The position numbers and the translations under genes are program-made. Shown here in pieces: positions 8,521-15,368 of a stretch of DNA of 31,806 bases (positions are counted from its first letter, which is position 1; the number at the start of each line of letters is the position of its first letter). The stretch spans positions 1 to 31,806 of the forward strand of contig JAKAQB010000007.1 in assembly GCA_021811865.1 (NCBI GenBank). Direction: 5' to 3'. Below the pieces are notes generated by a model. The model did no database searches. It saw only the letters and a program-made list of their open reading frames with translations, and had not been told where the DNA came from. Source of the stretch: Actinomycetes bacterium (lineage in GTDB: Bacteria > Actinomycetota > Acidimicrobiia > Acidimicrobiales > Palsa-688).

Positions 8521-9741
8521 TCACCACCCCAGTGTGGTGGGCAGCTTCCGCCCCCGGCGGGCATGGAAGAGGTAGGCGCGCTCGAAGGCCTGCTTGGCGA
8601 GGAGCCACCGGCGACCCTCAGAGACCGTCGGGATCCGGTCGCGTGGCGGGCGGACCGGCTCGGCGGCCATGTAGACGCCGCGGTCGCCCATGTCGACCAC
8701 GCAGCGGGCCGACAGCTCGGCCGTCGCGCCGTCGTGCCCATCGAGGCGCGCCACGAGGTCCCTCGCGGCGATCTCGGCCATCTGCTCGGTCATGTGACCG
8801 GTCTTCGGGAAGTTGACCGGGACGGGGGTCTCCCCGGCAGGCGGCAGGGCAACGGCGACCCCGACGGCGTAGACGCCGTCTGCTGCCGGGTGGCGGTAGT
8901 GGCCGTCGACGGGGACGAAGCCCTTCGGGTTGGAGAGCCCCGGGCTCTTCGCGACCGCTTCGACGCCGGCGAGGGGCGGGATGACGATCGAGCACAGCGA
9001 GGGGACCGGGCTCGCCCCCTCGGTCTCGACGGCCACTTCCGTGATCTTCGTGATCGCCGTCGAGGTGCGGTAGACGATGTCGCGCTCTTCGAAGGCTCCC
9101 TCGAGCAGCTGGCGGATCTTGCCCGCCCCGCCCATGCCCATGTGGCCGAGGAACGGCTCGGGGGTGAGCACGGTGATCGGGACCCGGTGGCGGAGCTTGT
9201 GGCGCCGGAGCAGGTGGTCGACCTCGAAGGCGAGCTCGTAGACCGGGCCGATGCAGCTCGCCCCGGGCGCGGCCCCGACGACGACGGGTCCCGGCTCGGC
9301 AAGCAGAGCCCGGATCGCGCCGGCGAGCTCCGTGGTCTCCCGGGCCGACATCGGCGAGTGCCCCGGCCCGTCGAAGGGGCCGAGGCCGTCGACGGCCTCG
9401 TTGGCGCTGCGGTGCCCGGTGGCTATGACGAGGAAGTCGTAGGGGTGTTCGGCATGTGTCGTCACGACGACCTTGTTACCGGTGTCGATGCCGGTCACGG
9501 TCTCGTGCGCGAAGGCGACCTGCTTCGACGCGAGCGGGCCGGCGAGGTCGAAGCAGATCTGCTCGAGGCTGCGCCGTCCCATCGCCACCCAGGGGAAGGA
9601 GGGGACGAACGCGAAGCGCTCGTCTCTCGCGACGAGGGTGATCTCGGCACGATCTCGACCGAGGCGCCGGCGCAGCTCGTAGGCAGTCGTCAGCCCGCCG
9701 AACGAGCCGCCGACGATCACGACCCGCACCCGCCCCGTCAT
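8521..9741 (-). CDS. SQR-like FAD-dependent oxidoreductase
   Basis: A 406-residue flavoprotein of the sulfide:quinone oxidoreductase/NDH-2 fold. An N-terminal FAD-binding Rossmann motif VVIVGGSFGGL (residues 7-17) is followed by a second nucleotide-type segment (VVVGAAPGASCIGPVYELAFE, C163), VIPPLAGVEAVAKS near 254, GVYAVGVAVALPP near 289 and FPKTGHMTEQMAEIAARDL near 311. The GASC-x-GP-x-YE segment and the proline/KTG block are characteristic of SQR, which oxidises sulfide and reduces the quinone pool at the membrane surface. Of the three redox cysteines of well-studied SQRs I find only C163 in place; C63 and C250 are elsewhere. A strong SD (GGAGGA, 9748-9753) lies 6 nt before the ATG. It follows the DsrE gene by 61 nt on the same strand, so the two are probably co-transcribed. 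Confidence 0.82.
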   Translation of the reverse strand: MTGRVRVVIVGGSFGGLTTAYELRRRLGRDRAEITLVARDERFAFVPSFPWVAMGRRSLEQICFDLAGPLASKQVAFAHETVTGIDTGNKVVVTTHAEHPYDFLVIATGHRSANEAVDGLGPFDGPGHSPMSARETTELAGAIRALLAEPGPVVVGAAPGASCIGPVYELAFEVDHLLRRHKLRHRVPITVLTPEPFLGHMGMGGAGKIRQLLEGAFEERDIVYRTSTAITKITEVAVETEGASPVPSLCSIVIPPLAGVEAVAKSPGLSNPKGFVPVDGHYRHPAADGVYAVGVAVALPPAGETPVPVNFPKTGHMTEQMAEIAARDLVARLDGHDGATAELSARCVVDMGDRGVYMAAEPVRPPRDRIPTVSEGRRWLLAKQAFERAYLFHARRGRKLPTTLGW

Positions 9742-9802
9742 CGCCGGTCCTCCTTCCCCCCGCAGCTTGGCGCGACCGGTCGCCGTAGCGCGCCGGCGCC
9801 CA

Positions 9803-10153
9803 TCAGAAGGTCACGACCTTGTCGGCCCAGACGGTCCACTCGGTGACCTCCGCCATGTTCGAACGGCGGGCGCCTTCGAGAAGCGACTCGTCGGCAAACG
9901 CCCGGGCGTCCATGCACGTGCCGCAGCAGCCGACCTCACCGCCGTGGTGGAGGACGGCGCTCACCATCCGGTCGAGATGGTAGTAGCCGTCGGGCACCTT
10001 CTGGTTTGCGAGCGCGCAGCCGACCGCGTCGCCAAAGAGGAAGACGCGCACCTCGACGTCCTCGCGCCGTGCCAGCGAGCCGGCGAGGCGCAGGCCGTTG
10101 TAGGAGCGCTCGGTGCCATAGGGCGGGTCGTTCAAGACGACGAGGACCTTCAT
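9803..10153 (-). CDS. DsrE/DsrF-like sulfur-relay protein
   Basis: A 116-residue protein starting at the ATG at 10153 (MKVLVVLNDPPYGTERSYNG). The frame continues upstream to 10531 but that part is low-complexity antisense to the neighbouring gene and is rejected. The fold is DsrE/TusD-like: an N-terminal strand, the NGLRLAGSLA helix, a VRVFLFGDAVGCA strand (C46) and a GCCGTCMDARAF segment with C76, C77 and C80. These are likely persulfide-carrying cysteines; the GxCxxCxxARG-like block is typical of DsrE proteins encoded near SQR and rhodanese genes. Probable role: accepting or passing sulfane sulfur in the cytoplasm. It lies between the ArsR-rhodanese gene and the SQR-like gene on the same strand. 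The 139-nt gap before it may hold its own promoter. Confidence 0.8.
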   Translation of the reverse strand: MKVLVVLNDPPYGTERSYNGLRLAGSLARREDVEVRVFLFGDAVGCALANQKVPDGYYHLDRMVSAVLHHGGEVGCCGTCMDARAFADESLLEGARRSNMAEVTEWTVWADKVVTF

Positions 10154-10292
10154 CGGGAAACTCGCTCTCTTGGCGGTGGGGATGAGCGCTCCGGCCTCGT
10201 TCCGGACCGGCGCGGCGGCGCCGAAGATGGAAAGGTTGTTCGACTCGGCGTCCCCGGAGATGAAGACGACCTCTCGGCGGGCTGCCCGGCAG

Positions 10293-11024
10293 TCATCGCC
10301 GGCGCCCCTCTGTCGCGTGCTCGCCGGGACGCGCCGTGTCGCGGCGCGCAAGCCCGGGCCGGTCGCCGGTGGCGACGGGCAGCCCGGCTTGGCGCCACTC
10401 GGGCAGGCCGTCCTCGAGGCAGCGCGCATCGAGTCCCCGAGCCCGGAGCGTGGCGACGGCCTCGGGCGCGAGGAGGCAGAGCGGGCCCCGGCAATAGGCG
10501 ACGACCTCGAGAACCGGGTCGAGCTCGTCAAGGCGGGCCTCGAGGTGCTCGAGGGGGAGCGAGATCGCTCCGGGGATGTGACCGGCCGCGTACTCCTCGG
10601 CTGGCCGGACGTCGAGGACGACCACCGAACCGGCGCGGGCCCGCTCCAGTAGCTCGGTGCGCGTCACCCGTTCGGTGTCATCGGCGCCGGTCGAGCGGAG
10701 GATCTGGTCCACCTCGGCGAGGCGTGCCCGGCCGAGCTCGCCGAGCGCGGTGACGAAGCCGCAGACCTCCTCGCCAGCGGCGCGGTAGTAGACCCGCGTC
10801 CCATCACGGCGTGTCTCGACGAGCCGGGCCTGACGCATGACCTGCAGGTGCGCTGACGCCGTCGAGAGCTTCAGGCTCGTGGCAGCCGCAAGGGCTTCGA
10901 CGCTGCGCTCGGTCTGGCAGAGCAGGTCGAGCAGCTCGATGCGCTTGGGGTGCATGACCACCTTGCCGATCCGGGACAGCTGCTCGTAAAGGTCCGCTCG
11001 ACCGGCTTCGTGTTGACGTTCCAC
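10293..11024 (-). CDS. ArsR-family regulator fused to a rhodanese domain
   Basis: A 243-residue fusion. Residues about 10-100 are an ArsR/SmtB winged helix (MHPKRIELLDLLCQTERSVE, then the recognition helix region LKLSTASAHLQVMRQARLVE, then a wing with TRRDGTRVYYRAAG). Residues about 120-218 are a rhodanese domain with VVLDVRPAEEYAAGHIPGAI and the active-site loop YCRGPLC (C178 catalytic, C183 close by), ending in LEDGLPEWRQAGLP. Other cysteines are C36, C88 and C202. Such fusions are thought to sense reactive sulfur and control sulfur-oxidation genes; DNA binding and autoregulation here are inferred. The start is GTG at 11024 in an unusually AT-rich patch. A GTTC-N4-GAAC palindrome overlaps this start codon. 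It is the first gene of the minus-strand cluster with DsrE and the SQR-like gene. Confidence 0.88.
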   Translation of the reverse strand: MERQHEAGRADLYEQLSRIGKVVMHPKRIELLDLLCQTERSVEALAAATSLKLSTASAHLQVMRQARLVETRRDGTRVYYRAAGEEVCGFVTALGELGRARLAEVDQILRSTGADDTERVTRTELLERARAGSVVVLDVRPAEEYAAGHIPGAISLPLEHLEARLDELDPVLEVVAYCRGPLCLLAPEAVATLRARGLDARCLEDGLPEWRQAGLPVATGDRPGLARRDTARPGEHATEGRRR

Positions 11025-11029
11025 AGAAC
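11018..11029. promoter_or_regulatory. candidate operator: GTTC-N4-GAAC palindrome
   Basis: A perfect 4+4 bp inverted repeat (GTTCCACAGAAC on the plus strand) overlaps the GTG start of the ArsR-rhodanese gene. It sits beside an AT-rich stretch (11030-11060) that could hold the promoter, a position suited to autorepression. The short arms leave a fair chance of coincidence. Confidence 0.35.
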
Positions 11030-11091
11030 TATGGATAACAGGTCACGGAGATACCTGCAACATGGCAATAGATGAGGTCCCCACCAGGGGA

Positions 11092-12300
11092 CTAGTCGAT
11101 CAGCTCGCGGACCACGAGGCCGGTGCGCGGCTTGGGCCAGAAGAACGTCGTCTTCGGCGGCATGCGCACCCCGCCGTGGGCGACGGCCGCGATCTGCCCG
11201 ACGGCCGCCGGCCGCAGGAGGACGGCCGCCTGCGCGTGGCCGCCGGCTACCGCCGCAGCGCAGAGGTCCCAGCCGTGCTGGAAGTAGAGCTGGTGGGGGG
11301 GTAGCCCGGCGAGGGCGACGTCGAGGCGGCTGGAGTCCAGGTCGTGGGTGGCGGCCTCCGCCGTCGTCGCCCGAGGCTCGGCCAGCCACGTGCCTGCCGG
11401 GGTGACGACGGCGAGAGCCCCGGCTTCGACCATGCGCCGGCCGATGCTGGCGTCCACCGCTCCGGTGGGTGCCAGCTCGAACCAGGGCTCCAGCGCCGCC
11501 GCCAGGTCGAAGCCGTCGGGGAGGCCGGAGATGAGGCGGTGGATGGCACCGACGGTCAGCTCCCCCTCCGCCAGCTCCACCATGAGGGACATCACGAGAT
11601 CGTGGTCGCCGGGCCGCTCGCTGGTCGCCTGGCGCTCCTCGGCCTGGAAGGCCAGGGCCGTCTCGTAGCGGTGGTGGCCGTCGGCGATCAGCGCCGGTGA
11701 CGACCCGACGGCGTGGGCGATGTCGTCCACCTCGTGGCGGTCGGTGATCGGCCACAGCTCGTGGCAGACCCCGTCGTCGCAGCTGGTCCGCTCCGCCGGG
11801 TGGGGATGGCGGGAGGAGCCGAGCAGGTCGGTGAGCCCAGCCGTGGGCGACAGGCACCAGATGGGGGAGAGGTTCGCCCGGGTGGCCCGCAACAGCTGCA
11901 GGCGGTCCGATCGCGCTTTGGGTGTCGTCTGCTCGTGGGGGAGGATGCCCTCGCCGGGAGGCTCGAGCCCCAAGGCGCCGATCACACCGACGGTGGAGCG
12001 GGGCGCCCCGAGCTCGTCGGGGTAGGTCATCCGATACCCGTAGAACGCCGGCACCCGGTCGCGGTGCAGGATGCCGCCGTCGCGCCATGCATCGAGCAGC
12101 TTGGCAGCCGCCAGGTACGGGTCGTCGCCGTCCTCGGCCCGCGGCAGCTCGAGGCGCACGACGTTGGCCGGACTTCGGGCCATGAGCCGGGAGCGTTCCT
12201 CGTCGGCGATCACGTCGTAGGGGGGGCACACCACGTCGTCGAGCGACGAGATGTGCGAGAGCGAGTAGCGCAGTCCCGAGAACGGCTCGAATCGCGGCAT
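11092..12300 (-). CDS. DUF1015 family protein
   Basis: A 402-residue protein beginning MPRFEPFSGLRYSL at the ATG at 12300, which has an SD (AGGGAGG) directly upstream; the frame's opening further upstream to 12753 is antisense to the HAD-IIA gene and is rejected. Hallmarks of the DUF1015 family are the N-terminal PF-x-GLRY, VCPPYDVI, NVVRLELPRAE, FYGYRM, GVIGALGLE, HEQT-x-P-KA-x-DRL-x-LLRA, the central IADGHHRYETALAF and the C-terminal QLYFQHGW and MPPKTTFFWPKPRTGLV. The length is normal. The biochemical role is not established to my knowledge; the GHHR motif recalls ParB/Srx-type nucleotide-binding folds, but this is only a resemblance. It is divergent from the HAD-IIA gene. Confidence 0.88.
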   Translation of the reverse strand: MPRFEPFSGLRYSLSHISSLDDVVCPPYDVIADEERSRLMARSPANVVRLELPRAEDGDDPYLAAAKLLDAWRDGGILHRDRVPAFYGYRMTYPDELGAPRSTVGVIGALGLEPPGEGILPHEQTTPKARSDRLQLLRATRANLSPIWCLSPTAGLTDLLGSSRHPHPAERTSCDDGVCHELWPITDRHEVDDIAHAVGSSPALIADGHHRYETALAFQAEERQATSERPGDHDLVMSLMVELAEGELTVGAIHRLISGLPDGFDLAAALEPWFELAPTGAVDASIGRRMVEAGALAVVTPAGTWLAEPRATTAEAATHDLDSSRLDVALAGLPPHQLYFQHGWDLCAAAVAGGHAQAAVLLRPAAVGQIAAVAHGGVRMPPKTTFFWPKPRTGLVVRELID

Positions 12301-12394
12301 CCTCCCTAAGTACTCCCCAGCGGCCCCGGCAGCAAGCAGAACCTTGCTGACCAGGGCAAATCGGACCCGGCGATCCGTGCGAGACTGCCCGGCC

Positions 12395-13159
12395 GTGACC
12401 TGGGTGATCGACGTCGACGGCGTGGTCTGGCTGGCGGGAACGCCCATTCCGGGCGCCCCGGAAGCGATACGCCGGTTGCGTGACGCCGGTGAGCAGGTGG
12501 TGTTCGTCTCCAACAACTCCGGGCCGACGCTGGCGGAGTACACGAGCCGCCTCGCCACCGCCGGCGTGGACGCCCGCCCGGCGGACCTCGTGACCTCTGC
12601 CCAGGCAGCCGCCTCGATGCTCTCCCCCGGCCAGCGCGCCGCCGTGGTCGGCGCCGAGGGGATCCGCGAGGCCCTCACCGAGCGGGGCGTCGCCGTCGTG
12701 GCGCCCGACGCCGTGCCCGGCCCCGACGCCGTGGTGGTGGGGCGCAGCACCACCCTCGACTACGACGAGCTGGCGGCGGCCTCCGCGGCCATCCGCAACG
12801 GCGCCCGCTTCGTTGCCACCAACACCGACGCCACCTACCCGACGGGTGACGGCCCGCTGCCCGGCGCCGGGGCGGTGGTCGCCTTCGTGGCGACGGCCTC
12901 GGGCCGCCAGCCTGAGGTGGCAGGCAAGCCGCACCGGGCGGCGGCCGAGCTGGTGCGATCCCGCTTCGGACCTCCCCGCGTCATGATCGGTGACCGCCCC
13001 GACACCGACGGGGCGTTCGCCCTCGCCGTCGGCGCACCGTTCGCCCTGGTCCTGTCCGGCTCCACGACGGCGGCGGACCTCCCGGTCACGCCGGCGCCGA
13101 CCCTCGTGGCCGCCGACCTCGCAGGAGCGGTCGAGCAGCTGCTGGCCGGCACCGGTTGA
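12395..13159 (+). CDS. HAD-IIA (NagD-like) phosphatase
   Basis: A 254-residue HAD hydrolase of subclass IIA. With GTG at 12395 the protein begins MTWVIDVDGVVW, placing motif I (D6, D8) at the N-terminus as usual; an earlier ATG at 12344 would add 17 unrelated residues within the divergent promoter gap. Motif II is VFVSNNS near residue 44, the cap region follows, motif III is the lysine in EVAGKPH and motif IV is MIGDRPDTDGAFA. NagD-like enzymes act on small phosphates such as UMP, 4-nitrophenylphosphate or glycolate-type substrates; the real substrate is unknown. In mycobacteria a HAD phosphatase of this kind also sits just upstream of tlyA. Confidence 0.9.
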   Translation: MTWVIDVDGVVWLAGTPIPGAPEAIRRLRDAGEQVVFVSNNSGPTLAEYTSRLATAGVDARPADLVTSAQAAASMLSPGQRAAVVGAEGIREALTERGVAVVAPDAVPGPDAVVVGRSTTLDYDELAAASAAIRNGARFVATNTDATYPTGDGPLPGAGAVVAFVATASGRQPEVAGKPHRAAAELVRSRFGPPRVMIGDRPDTDGAFALAVGAPFALVLSGSTTAADLPVTPAPTLVAADLAGAVEQLLAGTG

Positions 13160-13160
13160 C

Positions 13161-13166
13161 TAGCCT
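13161..13166 (+). promoter_or_regulatory. candidate -10 box (TAGCCT)
   Basis: TAGCCT ends 6 nt before the ATG at 13173, which suggests a leaderless transcript starting within the tlyA-nadK-recN gene string. Confidence 0.5.
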
Positions 13167-13172
13167 TGCGCC

Positions 13173-13724
13173 ATGGGTCCCGATGAGCGGTTGAAGCGGT
13201 ACCAGGAGTCCGGCGCCGAGCTCCTCGAGGGCGCCCGCGCCAAGGCGGAGGAGCTCCTACGGGACCTCGCCGCCATCGGGGAGTCCACGACGCAGCGCGC
13301 CGGTGCAGCCGTGGGTGAGCTGCGCGCCGGCGGCCGGCGGGGCAGCGAGCAAATCCTCGAGTTGATCCGCAAGGAGGTCGCCTCCCAGCTCTCCGCGTTG
13401 GGGCTCGCCACCAAGGCGGACCTCGCCGACCTCGAGCGGCGCCTCGGCGGCGGCGCCCGCCTGCCCGCTCGGGGGTCGAGCACCGCTGGGCGGGTCGCGG
13501 CCACCAACGCCCGTGCCGCCGAGGCCGGGCGCGGATCGCCGGCCTCCTCCGCCTCGGCGGCGACCCGGCGCGCCGCCGCCAAGACCGCGGCCGCCGCCAA
13601 CGCCAGGCCGGCGAAGAGGGCGGCTGCGACCCCCGAACCCGGTACCAGGAAGGCAACGCCCAGGAAGGCAGCGGGTACGGCGCGCAAGGCGCTGGGCGCC
13701 CGGAAGTCCCCAGGCCCGAGCTGA
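13173..13724 (+). CDS. helical protein with lysine/alanine-rich basic tail
   Basis: A 183-residue protein of unknown function. Residues 1 to about 90 are predicted helical with heptad-like spacing (LKRYQESGAELLEGARAKAEELLRDLA, then ILELIRKEVASQLSALGLATKADLADLERRL), resembling phasin-like or coiled-coil proteins with the KADL-x-LE-x-RL signature common in polyhydroxyalkanoate-associated helices. Residues about 95-183 are low-complexity Ala/Arg/Lys/Thr/Pro (KRAAATPEPGTRKATPRKAA), like a histone H1-type tail, and could bind DNA or RNA. It occupies the place of a small unnamed gene upstream of tlyA in mycobacteria. Its stop overlaps a possible CTG start of tlyA. A phasin-like scaffold or nucleoid-associated role is speculation. 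Confidence 0.72.
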   Translation: MGPDERLKRYQESGAELLEGARAKAEELLRDLAAIGESTTQRAGAAVGELRAGGRRGSEQILELIRKEVASQLSALGLATKADLADLERRLGGGARLPARGSSTAGRVAATNARAAEAGRGSPASSASAATRRAAAKTAAAANARPAKRAAATPEPGTRKATPRKAAGTARKALGARKSPGPS

Positions 13725-14533
13725 GCCCCCGCCGCCGCCTCGACGCCGAGCTGGTACGGCGGGGTATGGCGGCGAGCCGGGCACAGGCCGCCGAGCTCGT
13801 CGCCGCCGGGCGCGTCAGCGTCGCCGGCGCCCCGGCGGACAAGGCGGCCCGTCTCGTCGCACCGGGAGAGGCGGTCACGGTGGCCGGGCCACCGGGGCGC
13901 TTCGTCGGGCGGGGAGGCGAGAAGCTGGATGCCGCCCTCTCCCGCTTCGGCATCGACGTCACCGGCCGGGCGGCGCTCGATGCCGGCGCGTCGACGGGCG
14001 GCTTCACCGACGCCCTGCTGCAGCGGGGCGCGGCGCGCGTCGTCGCCGTCGACGTCGGGCACGGCCAGCTCCACGAGCGCCTCCGTGCCGACCCGAGGGT
14101 CGACAGCCGGGAGGGGGTCAACGTGCGCCACGCCACGCCGGCGGCGCTCGGCGGGCCGTTTCGCGTCGTCGTCGCCGACCTGTCGTTCATCTCGCTGCGC
14201 ACGGTGGCTCCCGCCCTCGTCGCCCTGACCGAGGCCGGCGGTGACCTCGTCGTCCTCGTGAAGCCGCAGTTCGAGGCGGGGCGCCGCGAGGCGTCACGGG
14301 GGCGGGGGGTCATCCGCGATCCCGCCGCCTGGCGGGACGCCCTCAGCGGCGTGGCATCGGCCATGACGTCACAGGGAGCGACCATGATGGAGGCGATGGT
14401 CTCCCCGATCCGCGGCGCCGGCGGCAACGTCGAGTTCGTCCTCCACCTCCGCCCCGGCGGTCCCGGCAGCCCCGGCGGCGACCCGGGAGCTCTTGTCGAG
14501 GCGGCCCTGGCCGAGGCGGCCGGGGCGGGCTGA
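13721..14533 (+). CDS. tlyA: TlyA family rRNA 2'-O-methyltransferase
   Basis: An S4 RNA-binding domain (about residues 5-65) joined to an FtsJ-like SAM methyltransferase domain. Visible motifs: RRRLDAELVRRG then SRAQAAELVAAGRV (S4), VGRGGEKLDAAL (catalytic-tetrad lysine region), ALDAGASTGGFTDALLQRGA (SAM binding), VVADLSFISL and VLVKPQFEAGR. The homologous M. tuberculosis enzyme methylates 16S and 23S rRNA. The first ATG in frame (13766) would cut off the first S4 strand and helix. The frame carries family sequence back to a CTG at 13721, which overlaps the previous stop as CTGA and gives 270 residues, close to the usual length. I therefore prefer the CTG start, though 13766 is what conventional start rules would give. 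It overlaps nadK by 1 nt. Confidence 0.9.
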   Translation: MSPRRRLDAELVRRGMAASRAQAAELVAAGRVSVAGAPADKAARLVAPGEAVTVAGPPGRFVGRGGEKLDAALSRFGIDVTGRAALDAGASTGGFTDALLQRGAARVVAVDVGHGQLHERLRADPRVDSREGVNVRHATPAALGGPFRVVVADLSFISLRTVAPALVALTEAGGDLVVLVKPQFEAGRREASRGRGVIRDPAAWRDALSGVASAMTSQGATMMEAMVSPIRGAGGNVEFVLHLRPGGPGSPGGDPGALVEAALAEAAGAG

Positions 14534-15363
14534 TGGCGGCGGTCGGCCTCGTCGCCCACGAGGAGCGCCCCGAGGCCGTCGCCATCCGGGAGCGTGCCGC
14601 CCGGTGGCTCGAGCGACAGGGCCAGGAGGCCCGCCGCCTCGACGTCACCGACCGCGCCGCCGGTGCCGAGCTCTCCGGCCTCGACCTGGTCGTGAGCCTG
14701 GGGGGCGACGGGACGATGCTGCGGGCGGTGCGCGTCGCCGCGCCTGCCGGCGTCCCCGTCCTAGGCGTCAACCTCGGCCACCTCGGCTACCTCACGACCC
14801 TCGAGCCGGCCGACCTCGAGGACGGCCTGCGGCGCTTCTTGGCCGGCGACCACACCCTCGACCGACGGACGACCCTCGAGGTCTGCCGGCGCCGACCGGG
14901 CGGTCTCGTCGACGGCGAGCGCCACTTCTGCCTCAACGACGTCGTCCTCCAGCGACCCGGCGGCGGCCACACCATCCGGGTGGAGGTCGCCGTCGACGGC
15001 CGCCCCTTCGTGGCGTTCGCCGCCGACGCCCTCATCGTCGCGACCCCGACCGGCTCGACGGCCTACAACCTCTCCGCCCGGGGGCCGATCGTGTCGCCCA
15101 GCGCCCGGGTGCAGATCGTCACGCCGGTGGCGCCGCACTCGCTGTTCGACCGGTCCCTCGTCCTCGATGCCGGCGAGCGCGTCACCGTGCGGGCGACCGA
15201 CGGGCGGCCGGCAGACGTCGTCGTGGACGGGGTCCTCGTCGGGGGGCTCGGCGACGGGGAGGAGGTCGAGATACTCGCCGGCAAGGATGCCTGCCTGGTC
15301 ACCTTCGAGGGCCGCGACTTCCCGGAGATCCTGCGGGCCAAGTTCGGCCTCGACCAACCGTAG
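14533..15363 (+). CDS. nadK: NAD kinase
   Basis: Phosphorylates NAD+ to NADP+ with ATP (or polyphosphate) in the cytoplasm. At 276 residues it has the family's key elements: SLGGDGTML at 56-63 (the GGDGT nucleotide-binding motif), GVNLGHLGYLTTL, CLNDVVLQRP, ADALIVATPTGSTAYNLSARGPIV with the conserved glycine-rich loop, and APHSLFDRSLVL. The ATG overlaps the tlyA stop (TGATG). recN begins 5 nt after its stop, so the genes form one transcription unit, the same order as in mycobacteria. Confidence 0.96.
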   Translation: MAAVGLVAHEERPEAVAIRERAARWLERQGQEARRLDVTDRAAGAELSGLDLVVSLGGDGTMLRAVRVAAPAGVPVLGVNLGHLGYLTTLEPADLEDGLRRFLAGDHTLDRRTTLEVCRRRPGGLVDGERHFCLNDVVLQRPGGGHTIRVEVAVDGRPFVAFAADALIVATPTGSTAYNLSARGPIVSPSARVQIVTPVAPHSLFDRSLVLDAGERVTVRATDGRPADVVVDGVLVGGLGDGEEVEILAGKDACLVTFEGRDFPEILRAKFGLDQP

Positions 15364-15368
15364 GCGCC

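Noticed and set aside
10154..10531. N-terminal extension of the DsrE frame
   Set aside because: The sequence is antisense to the rhodanese domain and low in complexity; the family begins at the ATG at 10153.
12344..12394. ATG at 12344 as start of the HAD-IIA gene
   Set aside because: It adds 17 residues unlike the family and lies in the divergent promoter gap; GTG 12395 puts motif I at the usual place.
10871..12934. Minus-strand open frame of about 690 codons across the DUF1015 gene and its neighbours
   Set aside because: Arg/Gly/Pro-rich translation in a shifted frame of the DUF1015 gene; no domain.
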